Shown here one piece after another: positions 1 through 8,339 of a stretch of DNA of 64,000 bases. Location of the stretch: positions 62,001-126,000 of the forward strand of contig JAJDYR010000039.1 of the NCBI GenBank assembly GCA_022825065.1. Reading direction: 5' to 3'. The stretch is from a bacterium (lineage in GTDB: Bacteria > UBA8248). Position numbers and translations under genes: made by a program. The notes under the pieces were generated by a model. The model worked only from the letters and a program-made list of their open reading frames with translations, was not told the DNA's origin and did no database searches. Each line of letters begins with the position of its first letter. Within the stretch, counting starts at the first letter, position 1.

Positions 1-2
1 CG

Positions 3-677
3 GAGGAGTTTATCGCCGCCATCCGAAAGCTCTGGGAGCGGCCCGAACCGGTCAGCTTCGACGGGAAGTTCGTGAAGCTGAGCGACGTGCACTGCTCGCC
101 CGGCCCGGCGGGAGAGACGCCACAGTTCTATCTCGGCGGCGCGTCCCCCGCCGCGCTCAAGCTCGCGGGCACGCAGTCGGACGTCTATCTCGGCTGGATA
201 GGGCCGGTGGAGGAGACCAGAAAGCACCTGGAGCGCGCGCGGGCCTCTTTCTCCGAGGCGGGGCGCGCGCCCGTCTTCGGCGTGCGCTCCCACCTGGTGA
301 TGCGAGACTCCGAGGACGAAGCGTGGGAGGAGACGCGCGAGCTTTTGAGCCGCGCGGAGGATTCCGTGAAGGCGCAGCGCGGCGCGCTGGTCGCCGGCAC
401 GGCCATGGTGGGGGCCGCCGCGCAGGCGCGCGCGTTCGAGGATTTCCGGGTCGGGCCGCATCTTTGGAACGGCATCTCCCAGGTGCGGGTGAACTGCGGC
501 TCCGCGCTCGTGGGAACGCCCGCGCAGATCGCAGAGGAACTTCTCGGCTACTGGCGGCTGGGCATCGACGAGTTCATCCTCTCGGGCTACCCCCACGTGG
601 AGGAATGCCACCGCGCCGCGCGCGACCTCATCCCCCGAATCAAGGAGATGATCGAGCGAGAGCGTACCGCGGCGTAA
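3..677 (+). CDS. LLM-class flavin-dependent oxidoreductase, 5' truncated by window edge
   Basis: C-terminal part of a luciferase-like (bacterial luciferase fold) FMN- or F420-dependent oxidoreductase. The frame is already open at base 3, and the first residues (LW.RPEPVSFDGKFVKL) are a typical internal LLM segment, so the start lies outside the window and the GTG at 72 is not a real start. FYLGGASPAALKLAG and the Y..G.DEFIL.GYPHVEE segment near the end match the family's barrel C-terminus. The substrate cannot be inferred. A separate full-length LLM gene of a different subgroup lies at 22901-23959. No terminator is obvious in the 94 bp before the next gene. Confidence 0.85.
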   Translation, partial: EEFIAAIRKLWERPEPVSFDGKFVKLSDVHCSPGPAGETPQFYLGGASPAALKLAGTQSDVYLGWIGPVEETRKHLERARASFSEAGRAPVFGVRSHLVMRDSEDEAWEETRELLSRAEDSVKAQRGALVAGTAMVGAAAQARAFEDFRVGPHLWNGISQVRVNCGSALVGTPAQIAEELLGYWRLGIDEFILSGYPHVEECHRAARDLIPRIKEMIERERTAA

Positions 678-771
678 GACCGGCGCAAGGTTTTGCGCTT
701 TCATGGGCGGGAGGCGTTTTCCGTTCTTTACCCTGTCAGGCAATCCATACTGATCATATGAAGGAGAGATC

Positions 772-1755
772 ATGCGAGCCGTCTGGTATGAAGCGTATGG
801 CCCGGCGAAGGAAGTGCTGAAATTCGGTGAACTCGAAACCCCCGAGCCCGGCGCGGGCGAGGTGCGCGTGAGGCTCCACGCCTCGGGCGCGAACCCCTCG
901 GACTACAAGGCGCGCCTGGGTTCGCGCGGCGAGATGGGCTGGCCGAGAGTCATTCCCCACTCGGACGGCGCGGGCGTCATCGAGAGCGCGGGCGATGGCG
1001 TGGACGCGGCCCGCGTGGGCGAGCGCGTCTGGATATTCAACGGACAGTGGCAAAGGCCTTACGGCACGGCGGCCGAATTCATCGTCGTGCCCGAGCGGCA
1101 GGCCGTGCCGCTGGCGGATTCGGTGGATTTCGCCCAGGGCGCGTGTCTGGCGATTCCGGCGATGACCGCCCACAGGGCGCTTTTTCTCGACGGACCGATC
1201 ATCGGGCAGACCGCGCTCGTCACCGGCGGGGCGGGAGCGGTGGGGCGCTACGGCGTGCAACTCGCCAAGTGGGGGGGCGCCGACGTCATCGCCACGGTGA
1301 GCAGCGAGGAGAAGGCGCGGATCGCGCGCGAGGCGGGCGCGGACCACGTGGTGAACTACCGCGATGAGGACGCCGCTGCGCGCATCATGGAGATCACAAA
1401 CGGGGCGGGCGTGGACAGGATCTGCGAGGTGGATTTCGGCGAGAACCTCGAAATCACCCGCAAGGTGCTCAAGGGCAACGGAACCGTCGCGGCCTACGGC
1501 TCCACGCGGGTTCCCGAACCCGTGCTGCCCTGGTACCAGATGATGCCCGAGAACACGGCCATCCGCATGGTGTTCGTCTACACCATGCCGGATTCCGCCA
1601 TCGCCCAGGCCTGCGCCGACATCAACGCCGCGTGCGGGGCGGGCGCGCTCACCCACCACATCGGCGCGCGTTTCTCGCTGGAGGAGACCGCCGCCGCGCA
1701 CGAGATCATGGAGAATTTCGCGAACGTCGGGAACGTGGTGGTGGAGATCGATTGA
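772..1755 (+). CDS. NADPH:quinone oxidoreductase-like MDR protein (zinc-free type)
   Basis: Medium-chain dehydrogenase/reductase of 327 aa, the usual length for quinone oxidoreductases (zeta-crystallin type). The N-terminal GroES-like domain includes SGANPSD (about 38-44) and HSDGAG (63-68). The Rossmann domain carries GGAGAVG (152-158) followed by a YGVQLAKW helix. Catalytic and structural zinc cysteine motifs are absent, which favours a quinone or enone reductase over an alcohol dehydrogenase. Expected to use NAD(P)H in the cytosol; substrate unknown. The start is supported by AAGGAGAG ending a few bases before ATG. It appears monocistronic. Confidence 0.88.
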   Translation: MRAVWYEAYGPAKEVLKFGELETPEPGAGEVRVRLHASGANPSDYKARLGSRGEMGWPRVIPHSDGAGVIESAGDGVDAARVGERVWIFNGQWQRPYGTAAEFIVVPERQAVPLADSVDFAQGACLAIPAMTAHRALFLDGPIIGQTALVTGGAGAVGRYGVQLAKWGGADVIATVSSEEKARIAREAGADHVVNYRDEDAAARIMEITNGAGVDRICEVDFGENLEITRKVLKGNGTVAAYGSTRVPEPVLPWYQMMPENTAIRMVFVYTMPDSAIAQACADINAACGAGALTHHIGARFSLEETAAAHEIMENFANVGNVVVEID

Positions 1756-1968
1756 GGCGGTCGGGGCCGCCTGCGCGCGGAATCTCCTTGAAAGATGGCG
1801 CATGAGGGCCTATATTTGAAACAGACCATAGGGGGTTGATGGAGTGATGAAGTCTAGTCCCCTGAAGCAGCGCGCCGGCCTCTCGGGGGATGTCAAAAGA
1901 TAGTCGGCGCAAGGCATCCGGAAGGCCATCGCGCGAAGCGCAGGCGGAAAAACAAGACCGATCCTGAA

Positions 1969-1996
1969 AGCGGGGCCTCCGGAGGCTCCGCTTTTT
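1969..1996 (+). terminator. Rho-independent terminator upstream of the stress-protein gene
   Basis: Near-perfect 12-bp stem (AGCGGGGCCTCC paired with GGAGGCTCCGCT, one G-T wobble) followed by five T. It ends about 50 bp before the universal stress gene and over 200 bp after the oxidoreductase, so it probably closes either a long 3' UTR or a small RNA made from the 1800-1970 stretch. Confidence 0.7.
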
Positions 1997-2049
1997 GCTT
2001 GGCGCACGGACGGGCACATTGCATTTCATTCATATCGGAGGGAAACGTC

Positions 2050-2562
2050 ATGCGAATATATGACCCCAAGAAAGTTCTGGCAGCCGTGGATTTCTCTGAA
2101 CTGAGCCGAGGCGTCCTGAAAGTCGCGGCGGAGATCGGTGAGAACCGCAACGCCGAAGTCATGGCCATCCACGTGGCGAGAAATCCCGACTACGCGGCCA
2201 AATACGGCGGCTACGGCGCGGAACTCGTGGGCACCATCTCTCCGAGCAAATTGCTCGAAGATACGCGCGTCGAACTGGAGAGCAACCTCGACGTAATGAC
2301 GAAACAAATCGAATCGGCCGTGCCCATCGAAACCCTCGTTGTTTTCGGCGAACCGGTGAAGGAGATCGTCCAATTCGCCGACACGGGGGATTTCGACCTC
2401 CTCGTCATGGGTACGCACGGCCACAACATGGTGAGCCGATTCCTGATCGGCAGCGTCTCCGAGCAGGTTCTCCGGCGCGCGCCCTGCCCGGTGTTCCTGC
2501 TGAGGGACAAGGTGGCCCTGAAAAAGCTGGAGGAAATGGACGCTGAATCGGTCGAGAGCTAG
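2050..2562 (+). CDS. Universal stress protein (UspA family)
   Basis: 170-aa single-domain Usp protein. The N-terminal VLAAVDFSELSRGVLK matches the first strand and helix of the fold. The ATP-binding motif G-2x-G-9x-G-S is complete (G121, G124, G134, S135), followed by APCPVFLL, so this is probably an ATP-binding rather than a UspA-type non-binding member. ATG 2050 is chosen because GGAGGGAAACGTC precedes it; an in-frame upstream TTG would add 17 residues of non-family sequence. It is a single gene between two terminators. Role: cytoplasmic stress or energy-status adaptation, by family knowledge only. Confidence 0.92.
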   Translation: MRIYDPKKVLAAVDFSELSRGVLKVAAEIGENRNAEVMAIHVARNPDYAAKYGGYGAELVGTISPSKLLEDTRVELESNLDVMTKQIESAVPIETLVVFGEPVKEIVQFADTGDFDLLVMGTHGHNMVSRFLIGSVSEQVLRRAPCPVFLLRDKVALKKLEEMDAESVES

Positions 2563-2598
2563 ATTCCAGCCGCACCGCATCGCCCTCTCCGGCATAGA

Positions 2599-2626
2599 AA
2601 CCGCGCCGGGGAGGGCGGTTTTTTTC
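2599..2626 (+). terminator. Terminator of the universal stress gene
   Basis: Hairpin AACCGCGCC / GGCGGTT with a short GC loop and a run of seven T, starting about 37 bp after the stop codon. Confidence 0.8.
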
Positions 2627-2723
2627 GCCGTCCGCGGCTGCTGAACAACCCCTCGATGGGAAGTATCGCTTTTATCCCCCTTGCGCGGGCTGTTGAAAAA
2701 GCCCCCCTCCTCAGGGGATAAAA

Positions 2724-2836
2724 GCAACCCCCCCTACCCCCCCTTGGCAGGGGGGCAAGAAGAACCAAAACCCCGCTCCACCGGTGGAGGGGTTGCCTTT
2801 TTTACCCCCCTGACAAGGGGGGGTAGGGGGGGTTGC
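2724..2836. repeat. Long inverted-repeat element, copy A
   Basis: Begins GCAACC and ends GGTTGC. The outer arms are C-rich (CCCCCCCTACCCCCCCTTG, with its complement at the far end), around a central segment containing GCAAGAAGAACCAAAACCCC. Related copies occur at 17664, 20690, 45608 and 54307. It carries no coding capacity and has the form of a MITE or REP-like hairpin element. The centre of this copy has diverged from the others. Confidence 0.85.
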
Positions 2837-3009
2837 CTTTCCCGTAGGGTGGCCGCCCGTATCGAAGGTGTCTATTTTTGTGGCTGTCCTTCGTCAGGAC
2901 AGGCACGGAGGCCACGGACAGGCGCAGGGGCCCGTCCGCTACGGTGAACAATCTCGAAGGCCGATTAACGAGGATTCGACGCGGCCGTGGAGGGGGCGGG
3001 TTTTGTAGG

Positions 3010-3028
3010 GGACGCATAGTATGCGTCC
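3010..3028. repeat. Perfect palindrome GGACGCATA-G-TATGCGTCC
   Basis: Nine-base arms around one G. Similar CGCATA/TATGCG palindromes occur near 31145-31165 and 31190-31210, so this is a dispersed short repeat rather than a gene-specific operator. Confidence 0.7.
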
Positions 3029-3062
3029 CGGCTTTTTCGACGGTGGAACTCGGGCCGCATAT

Positions 3063-3086
3063 ATGTCGGACATATATGTCCGACAT
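3063..3086. repeat. 24-bp perfect palindrome
   Basis: Perfectly self-complementary 24-mer built from ATGTCGGACATA and its reverse complement. It lies about 280 bp upstream of the ABC-transporter promoter. It could be a regulator site or another hairpin repeat; the distance to the promoter favours a repeat. Confidence 0.6.
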
Positions 3087-3338
3087 ACAATCCCTTCGGC
3101 AAGGCGGTATCCCATTGTCGGTATTGCAGGGTTTTTCAACAGCCCCCTCGAGGGGAGAGGAACACTTCTCTTTCGTCGATTGGCAATGCTGTTCAAGGAA
3201 GTAATCCGCAACCTCGCTGGCGGGGTGGTGGAAGCATTCCGAGCAATAAGGCTTTTTCAACAAGCCTTTGCCAGGGGGACTTTTTCAGCAGCCCCCTTCG
3301 AGGCGCTTTCACATTTGCCGACGGCCTCGCTTCGCTTG

Positions 3339-3366
3339 TTGACAAAAATCTTCGCTTCCCTAAAAT
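3339..3366 (+). promoter_or_regulatory. Sigma70-like promoter for the ABC-importer operon
   Basis: TTGACA (3339-3344), 16-bp spacer, TAAAAT (3361-3366), five of six matches at -10. Predicted transcription start is near 3373, giving a leader of about 140 nt before the substrate-binding protein gene. Confidence 0.65.
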
Positions 3367-3513
3367 GCCCTGTTACAAAGGCATTATGAGTTGCATATAC
3401 GGGCCGTGGGGCGGGTTTATCCATCCAGCGGCGGGTGTCTCATCTTTCGATGGGCGCTCGGCGCAGATTTTTTCGCCTCCCGGCCACCCCAAGAATGAAG
3501 GAGGAACACCCAG

Positions 3514-4962
3514 ATGAGCGAGAAGCAGATCAAAAGAAGAAGCCTCCTCAAGGCCGGTCTGGCCACCGCCGTGGCGGGTCCAGCCGTACTCGGCGCCGGG
3601 AAGGCCCACGCAGGTCCCGAGGAGGACGCCGTCATCAAAGCGGCGAAGAAGCTTGGAGGCGCCAAGCTGAACGGGATGATGTGGGGCCTCTACTGGCGCA
3701 ATTATCCCGACCTCAACAAAGAATTCATGAAAGCCACCGGCATCTCGATGGACAAGGTCAGTGACGTGCCCAACCTGCAGATTCCCCAGCGCGCTATGGC
3801 CGAGGCCATCACGCGATCGGGCAAGTTCGACATCTTCCACGTGGAATCCATGATGATCCCCTCCCTCGCGGCGGCGGGAATGCTCGAACCACTCGACGAT
3901 CATATGAAATCCGTCGGCTTCGACCTCAAGATGGTGGGGAACTTCGAGACCTTCATGCAGTATCAGGGCAAGACCTACGCTATGCCCACGGACGGCAACG
4001 TCTGCCCGCAGTTCATCCGCAAGGACCTGTTCGACAATCCAGACGAGCGCAAGGCCTTCGCCGACAAGCACGGCAAGGAACTCAAGTGGCCTGTCACCTG
4101 GGAAGACGAACTCGAGGTGATGAAGTTTTTCCACAGGCCCGACAAGGAGCTCTACGGCTTCGGCGGCCTGCGGGACAAGGCGAACAGCAGCTTCTGGTAC
4201 TGGATGTATCTCTACAGCGCGGGCGGATTCCCGTTCGATGACGACGCCAACCCCACGCTGAACACGCCCGCGGCTGAATACGCCTTCGACACCTGGCTCG
4301 CGCGCAAGCAGGTTTCCCACCCCGAGGCGGCCGCCTGGGGTTCGCCGCAGATGATCCCCCGGATCCGCAACGGCAAGATTTTCTCCTGCCAGTACTGGGA
4401 CGGGATTATCGCGCTCATCGAAAGCCCGACGGCGAAGACGAAGACCAGGGGCATGTGGCATTACGGCCTGGTGCCTGGTTCGAAGTTCTCCGGCAAGCTC
4501 ATCCACCGCTGCTTCTCCGCTCCGGTGATGGCCATGGTCGTGAACCGGCACAGCCCGCGCAAGAAGCAGGCCGCCGCATGGGCCATGTACATGAGCACCT
4601 ACAAGAACAGCGCTGAAGTTGTCGGCCATCCGCTCTTCACCTTCCACGATCCCTGGCATCCCAAGCACATGACCGACCCGCAGGTGACGAAGGTCTACAC
4701 CAAGCCGGGCATCAAGTCCGTGAGGGACAACCTCCTCGTCACCGCGCCGCCGCCGTACGTGACCGGCTACCAGGAGTTCAAGGAAGTCGTCGACCGGAAC
4801 CTCTCCGAGGCCTACGCGGGCCGCAAGAAGGGCGCGAAGAAGGTCATGGGCGACATCCAGAACGAATGGGCCAAGATCATCCGCAAGGTCGGCAAGCGCA
4901 AGCTCAAGAGGGAGATTCCCTTCTACAAGGGCATGATGCCGAAGGTGGACAAGCCCTCGTAG
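3514..4962 (+). CDS. Tat-exported ABC solute-binding protein (family 1, carbohydrate type)
   Basis: 482-aa extracytoplasmic solute-binding protein of the sugar ABC importer class. The N-terminus has a twin-arginine signal (KRRSLLKAG, R8-R9) and a likely cleavage after AHA at about residue 33, so it should be exported folded by Tat (tatB-tatC lie at 45783-46984). The body shows the family pattern: a periplasmic two-lobe protein with VESMMIPSLAAAGMLEPLDD and W-rich ligand-cleft segments. Start supported by GAAGGAGG upstream. First gene of an importer operon with two permeases and an ATPase. The ligand is not identifiable; a sugar, glycerol-phosphate or polyol is most likely for this permease type. 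Confidence 0.88.
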   Translation: MSEKQIKRRSLLKAGLATAVAGPAVLGAGKAHAGPEEDAVIKAAKKLGGAKLNGMMWGLYWRNYPDLNKEFMKATGISMDKVSDVPNLQIPQRAMAEAITRSGKFDIFHVESMMIPSLAAAGMLEPLDDHMKSVGFDLKMVGNFETFMQYQGKTYAMPTDGNVCPQFIRKDLFDNPDERKAFADKHGKELKWPVTWEDELEVMKFFHRPDKELYGFGGLRDKANSSFWYWMYLYSAGGFPFDDDANPTLNTPAAEYAFDTWLARKQVSHPEAAAWGSPQMIPRIRNGKIFSCQYWDGIIALIESPTAKTKTRGMWHYGLVPGSKFSGKLIHRCFSAPVMAMVVNRHSPRKKQAAAWAMYMSTYKNSAEVVGHPLFTFHDPWHPKHMTDPQVTKVYTKPGIKSVRDNLLVTAPPPYVTGYQEFKEVVDRNLSEAYAGRKKGAKKVMGDIQNEWAKIIRKVGKRKLKREIPFYKGMMPKVDKPS

Positions 4963-4968
4963 CACGAA

Positions 4969-5006
4969 AACCTCCTCTCCCCGGGGCGTTGCTCCGGGGA
5001 GGGGTT
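4969..5006 (+). terminator. Intra-operon hairpin after the binding-protein gene
   Basis: Strong stem CTCCCCGG / CCGGGGAG (4977-4984 with 4994-5001), extended by AACC/GGTT, and no clear T-run. Such a hairpin between binding-protein and permease genes usually stabilises or partly terminates the mRNA so that the binding protein is made in excess. The function here is inferred from position. Confidence 0.6.
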
Positions 5007-5127
5007 CCATGTTTCGGCGGCCGGGGCCGGCGGGGAATCGCCCGCCCCGGCCGCCGACGCGATTATCGCTTCCGAATGGTTCCCGGCGTACGCTCCGATT
5101 CATTCGATACCGCAGGAGTTTTGTTGA

Positions 5128-6090
5128 ATGGCGACGGCCACGATAGCGCAGCCCAAGGGTAGACGCTCCACGCGCGCCCGTGGCGTGCGCGTATTCAAAT
5201 GGAGCGTGCTTTCTCCGCTGATACTCCTTTTCGCGTTCCTGATACCGGTTTTTCTCCTTCAGATATATTTTTCGTTCCATTCCTGGACGGTCTATCTCTC
5301 CACCTGGTTCGACGCGGAATACGTGGGGCTGGAGTTGTTCCAGGAGGTGTTGACCGAAGGGCGTTTCTGGAGAGCCATGGGACGCTCGCTCCTGTTCGCG
5401 GGTCTCTCGACGCTGGGTTGTTTCATATGCGGCTTTGCGCTGGCGCTCTTGATGTACAAGCCCTTCCGGGGGCAGGCGTTCTTCTACATTCTCTTCATCC
5501 TCCCCATGCTGACGGTGCCGGTTGTGATCGCCTACACCGCCGACATGCTCTTGTACGAGAAAGGGCCCATCAACGGGTTTTTGAGCTATTTCCTGCCGGG
5601 GGACCTCTCGAAGTTCACCTGGCTGGCGAATCCCGATGTCGCCATCTTCACGATTATTCTTCTTGAAATCTGGAACTGGACGCCTTTCGTCTTCATCATC
5701 ATGCTGGCGGGTCTCTCCTCGCTGCCGACGGAGCCGGTGGAGGCGGCCCGCATCCTGGGTGCGAACCGCCTGCAGATATTCCGCGAGATTCAGCTTCCGC
5801 TTTTAAGGCCCGTCATATTCCTGGCGCTCATCCTGCGCTTCCTGGAGGCGATGGCGGAATTTCCGAAAACGTGGGGCCTCATCCAGGGAGGGCCCGGCAC
5901 CGCCACGGAGACGATACCCATCTATCTCTATTTCACGACCTGGGTGTCGTTCGACATATCGAAGGGCGCGGCGATGTCCTACGTCGTCATGGTCATCATG
6001 ATATTCATCGTTCTCACGGCGATCTACGTGCTGCGCCGCGAGAAGCGGGCGCTCGACGCCCTGCATGAAACGTCGCGCGCGGAGGCCTAG
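5128..6090 (+). CDS. ABC transporter permease, MalF/UgpA type
   Basis: 320-aa inner-membrane permease with an N-terminal membrane anchor (about 25-50) and five further hydrophobic segments. The cytoplasmic EAA loop, which docks on the ATPase, is clear: EAARILGANRLQIFREIQLP (about residues 205-225). It forms a heterodimer with the next gene, whose ATG follows 2 bp after this stop. Length and order (binding protein, MalF-type, MalG-type, ATPase) are those of the CUT1 importer family. Confidence 0.9.
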   Translation: MATATIAQPKGRRSTRARGVRVFKWSVLSPLILLFAFLIPVFLLQIYFSFHSWTVYLSTWFDAEYVGLELFQEVLTEGRFWRAMGRSLLFAGLSTLGCFICGFALALLMYKPFRGQAFFYILFILPMLTVPVVIAYTADMLLYEKGPINGFLSYFLPGDLSKFTWLANPDVAIFTIILLEIWNWTPFVFIIMLAGLSSLPTEPVEAARILGANRLQIFREIQLPLLRPVIFLALILRFLEAMAEFPKTWGLIQGGPGTATETIPIYLYFTTWVSFDISKGAAMSYVVMVIMIFIVLTAIYVLRREKRALDALHETSRAEA

Positions 6091-6092
6091 AC

Positions 6093-7001
6093 ATGAACCG
6101 AGTACAGAAGGCGCGCCTGTTCACCATCTTCCGCTACGCCATGCTTTTCATATGGTCGGTGATCGTGGCGTTCCCGATTTTCTGGATCGTTTCCACTTCG
6201 TTCAAGCCCGACTGGGAGTGGCACGCCTGGCCGCCGGTATACTGGTCGCAAGAGGCCTCCTGGGCCAACTACCGGGCGGTGTGGGGGAGAACACAAAGTC
6301 CCCGGGCCACCTCCGGGGAAAAAGTAGCAACAGAGACGGCCCGCTACGAGTCGCACTCGGCCAACAAACCCTGGCAGGCGCTGTGGAACAGCCTCTACAT
6401 CGCCATCACCGCCACGGCGCTCTCGGTCGCCTTCGGCGCGATTCTGGCCTACGGGGTCTCGCGCTACCGGATACTGTCGGAGATACGGATGTTCCAGCTC
6501 CTCGTGCTCAGGATGATTCCGCCCATCGTGGTGGCGGCGCCGCTGACGCTCTACTACTCGGCGATCCATCTGATGGACACGGCGCTGGGGCTGATTATCG
6601 TCTATTTCATCACCACGCTGCCGTATTCCGTCTGGATGACGAAGAGCTTCGTGGACGAGGTTCCCGTCGAGATCGAACAGGCCGCCGAGATCCTCGGCGC
6701 CACCAAGTGGCAGGCGATCCGCGAGGTGATATTCCCGCTCATACGCTCCGGCATCGTGGCGACGTTCCTGTTCATCCTCATCCTGACGTGGAGCGAATAC
6801 CTGCTCTCACTCATGCTGTCAAAGGTGGACGTGGTGACGCTGCCCGTCCAGTTGGCGAAATACGAAGGCTCCGACGAGGGCCGCGTCTACGGCCACCAGG
6901 CCGCTCTGGCGGTGGGGATCACGCTGCCGCTCATGATCATCGGCATCTTCATTCGAAAACACCTGGTGCGAGGTTTCACATTCGGAATGGTGAAGAGGTA
7001 A
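6093..7001 (+). CDS. ABC transporter permease, MalG/UgpE type
   Basis: 302-aa partner permease. It starts with an N-terminal membrane segment (MLFIWSVIVAFPIFWIVSTS) and contains the EAA loop AAEILGATKWQAIREVIFP in its second half. An extra hydrophilic stretch (about residues 60-90, rich in Arg, Ser and Thr) lies between TM1 and the transport core, where CUT1 MalG-type proteins have a periplasmic loop. It is followed after 7 bp by the ATPase gene, so the three membrane-complex genes are probably translated together. Confidence 0.9.
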   Translation: MNRVQKARLFTIFRYAMLFIWSVIVAFPIFWIVSTSFKPDWEWHAWPPVYWSQEASWANYRAVWGRTQSPRATSGEKVATETARYESHSANKPWQALWNSLYIAITATALSVAFGAILAYGVSRYRILSEIRMFQLLVLRMIPPIVVAAPLTLYYSAIHLMDTALGLIIVYFITTLPYSVWMTKSFVDEVPVEIEQAAEILGATKWQAIREVIFPLIRSGIVATFLFILILTWSEYLLSLMLSKVDVVTLPVQLAKYEGSDEGRVYGHQAALAVGITLPLMIIGIFIRKHLVRGFTFGMVKR

Positions 7002-7008
7002 AGGGACA

Positions 7009-8082
7009 ATGGCGAGAATCGAACTCAAGGGTTTACGCAAGGTATTCGGCAGGAACATCGAGGCCGTGAAGAACCTCGACTTTACGATCGAGGAAGGCGA
7101 GTTCGTCGTCATCGTCGGCCCTTCGGGATGCGGGAAGACGACCACGCTGCGCATGATCGCGGGTTTTGAGGAGCCCACCGCTGGCGAGATCGAAATCGAC
7201 GGGCGGCTCGTGAACGACGTCGACCCCGGCGACCGCGGCGTCGGCATGGTCTTCCAGACGCACGCCCTGTTCCCGCACAAGACGATAGCGGAGAACATCG
7301 AGTTCGGCCCGCGCATGAAGAAGGTGCCCGAGGAAACGCGCAAGCAGAAAGTGCGCGAGGTGGCCGACATGGTGCGCATCACGCACCTGCTCCATAAGCT
7401 GCCCGTCGAATGCTCGGGCGGCGAGGCGCAGCGCGCCGCACTGGCCCGCACCCTCATCACCGACCCCACCGCTTTCCTGCTGGACGAGCCGCTCTCGAGC
7501 CTCGACGCCAAGCTCAGGCGCGAGATGCGCGCCGAGATCGACAGGCTCCACGAGGAACTCAAGAAAACATTCGTCTACGTCACCCACGATCAGGAGGAGG
7601 CCATGACGCTGGCCGACCGCATCGTGGTGATGCGCGACGGCGTTATCGAGCAGGTGGGGACGCCGCTCGAAATCTACAACGACCCGGTCAGCTACTTCGT
7701 GGCCGATTTCTTCGGCAGCCCCTCCATGAACCTCATCGCGGGAGCGGTGGAGGGCTCGAACGGCGCCGCCGCCTTCTCCGGCGCCGGCATCGAGTTCAAG
7801 CTCCCCGACGCCTACGCGGGCGTATCATCAGGGGAGTACACCCTCGGCGTACGGCCCGAGCACATCGTGGTGGGGAGTCAGGATGCCGCCTTCTCGTGCG
7901 ACATTCAGCTCGTCGAGCCCCTCGGCAAGGACACGCTGCTCTACTTCGAGCACGGCGCCGAGCGTCCGACCATCGCCGTCATCGAGGCGAGCGATCGCTT
8001 CAAGGAAGGCGAGCGGTTGAACGTCACCTTCGACCCCGCGCACGTCTACCTCTTCGAACCCGACGGAACGCGCGTTCGCTAA
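7009..8082 (+). CDS. ABC transporter ATPase, MalK/UgpC type
   Basis: 357-aa ATPase energising the importer. Walker A is GPSGCGKT (37-44), followed by the Q-loop in VFQTHALFPH, signature CSGGEAQRAAL (135-145), Walker B FLLDEP (156-161) and the H-loop in VTHDQEEA. The C-terminal third (from about 235) is the MalK-type TOBE/OB regulatory region (YTLGVRPEHI). The signature is a variant: CSGGEAQ instead of the usual LSGGQQQ. ATG 7009 is preceded by AAAGGGAC. Last gene of the operon. Confidence 0.92.
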   Translation: MARIELKGLRKVFGRNIEAVKNLDFTIEEGEFVVIVGPSGCGKTTTLRMIAGFEEPTAGEIEIDGRLVNDVDPGDRGVGMVFQTHALFPHKTIAENIEFGPRMKKVPEETRKQKVREVADMVRITHLLHKLPVECSGGEAQRAALARTLITDPTAFLLDEPLSSLDAKLRREMRAEIDRLHEELKKTFVYVTHDQEEAMTLADRIVVMRDGVIEQVGTPLEIYNDPVSYFVADFFGSPSMNLIAGAVEGSNGAAAFSGAGIEFKLPDAYAGVSSGEYTLGVRPEHIVVGSQDAAFSCDIQLVEPLGKDTLLYFEHGAERPTIAVIEASDRFKEGERLNVTFDPAHVYLFEPDGTRVR

Positions 8083-8229
8083 TCACGCTCCTCCGCAAGC
8101 GTTGGAAGAAGTCTTGCGTCTCTCGCGCCCGTGTAACGGCGCGAGTCGGCAGCCGCTCCTGCGTTCATCTCATCATCCGCAAATCTCACCGCGAGAGGCT
8201 GTTTTCCGGGGTCTTCCGCTCATTTTCCC

Positions 8230-8257
8230 TTGACTCAGTCCAGATGTTGAATATATC
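8230..8257 (+). promoter_or_regulatory. Candidate promoter for the DUF1302 cluster
   Basis: TTGACT (8230-8235) with an AT-rich block AATATATCTT centred about 17 bp downstream. The -10 is imperfect (TATATC, 16-bp spacing). It lies 80 bp upstream of the DUF1302 start in an otherwise featureless gap. Confidence 0.4.
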
Positions 8258-8339
8258 TTGCAAAGCGCACATCAAAAAATGAACGAATGGATATCCAGGA
8301 ATTAAAAAACCTTGATCGCAAGAGGGGGAGGCCTTCGGC

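Larger units (their letters stand above)
2627..3338. other. Non-coding, repeat-packed gap
   Basis: No supported gene. It holds one copy of the long inverted-repeat element (2724-2836), TGTTGAAAAAG-type motifs near 2690, 3130 and 3250, a GGACAGGC-type repeat near 2890-2940, and two perfect palindromes (3010-3028 and 3063-3086). Reading frames here are created by the repeats and have no family resemblance. Confidence 0.75.

Noticed and set aside
72-677. GTG at 72 as the true start of the first gene
   Set aside because: The reading frame and LLM-family sequence continue upstream to the window edge.
1999-2049. TTG at 1999 as start of the universal stress protein
   Set aside because: The ATG at 2050 has a strong GGAGGG ribosome site and begins the conserved strand; the extra residues lack similarity.
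3373-5280. Long minus-strand frame opposite the ABC binding-protein gene
   Set aside because: Antisense shadow of a gene with a Tat signal; the frame continues through a promoter and an operon hairpin and shows no family sequence.
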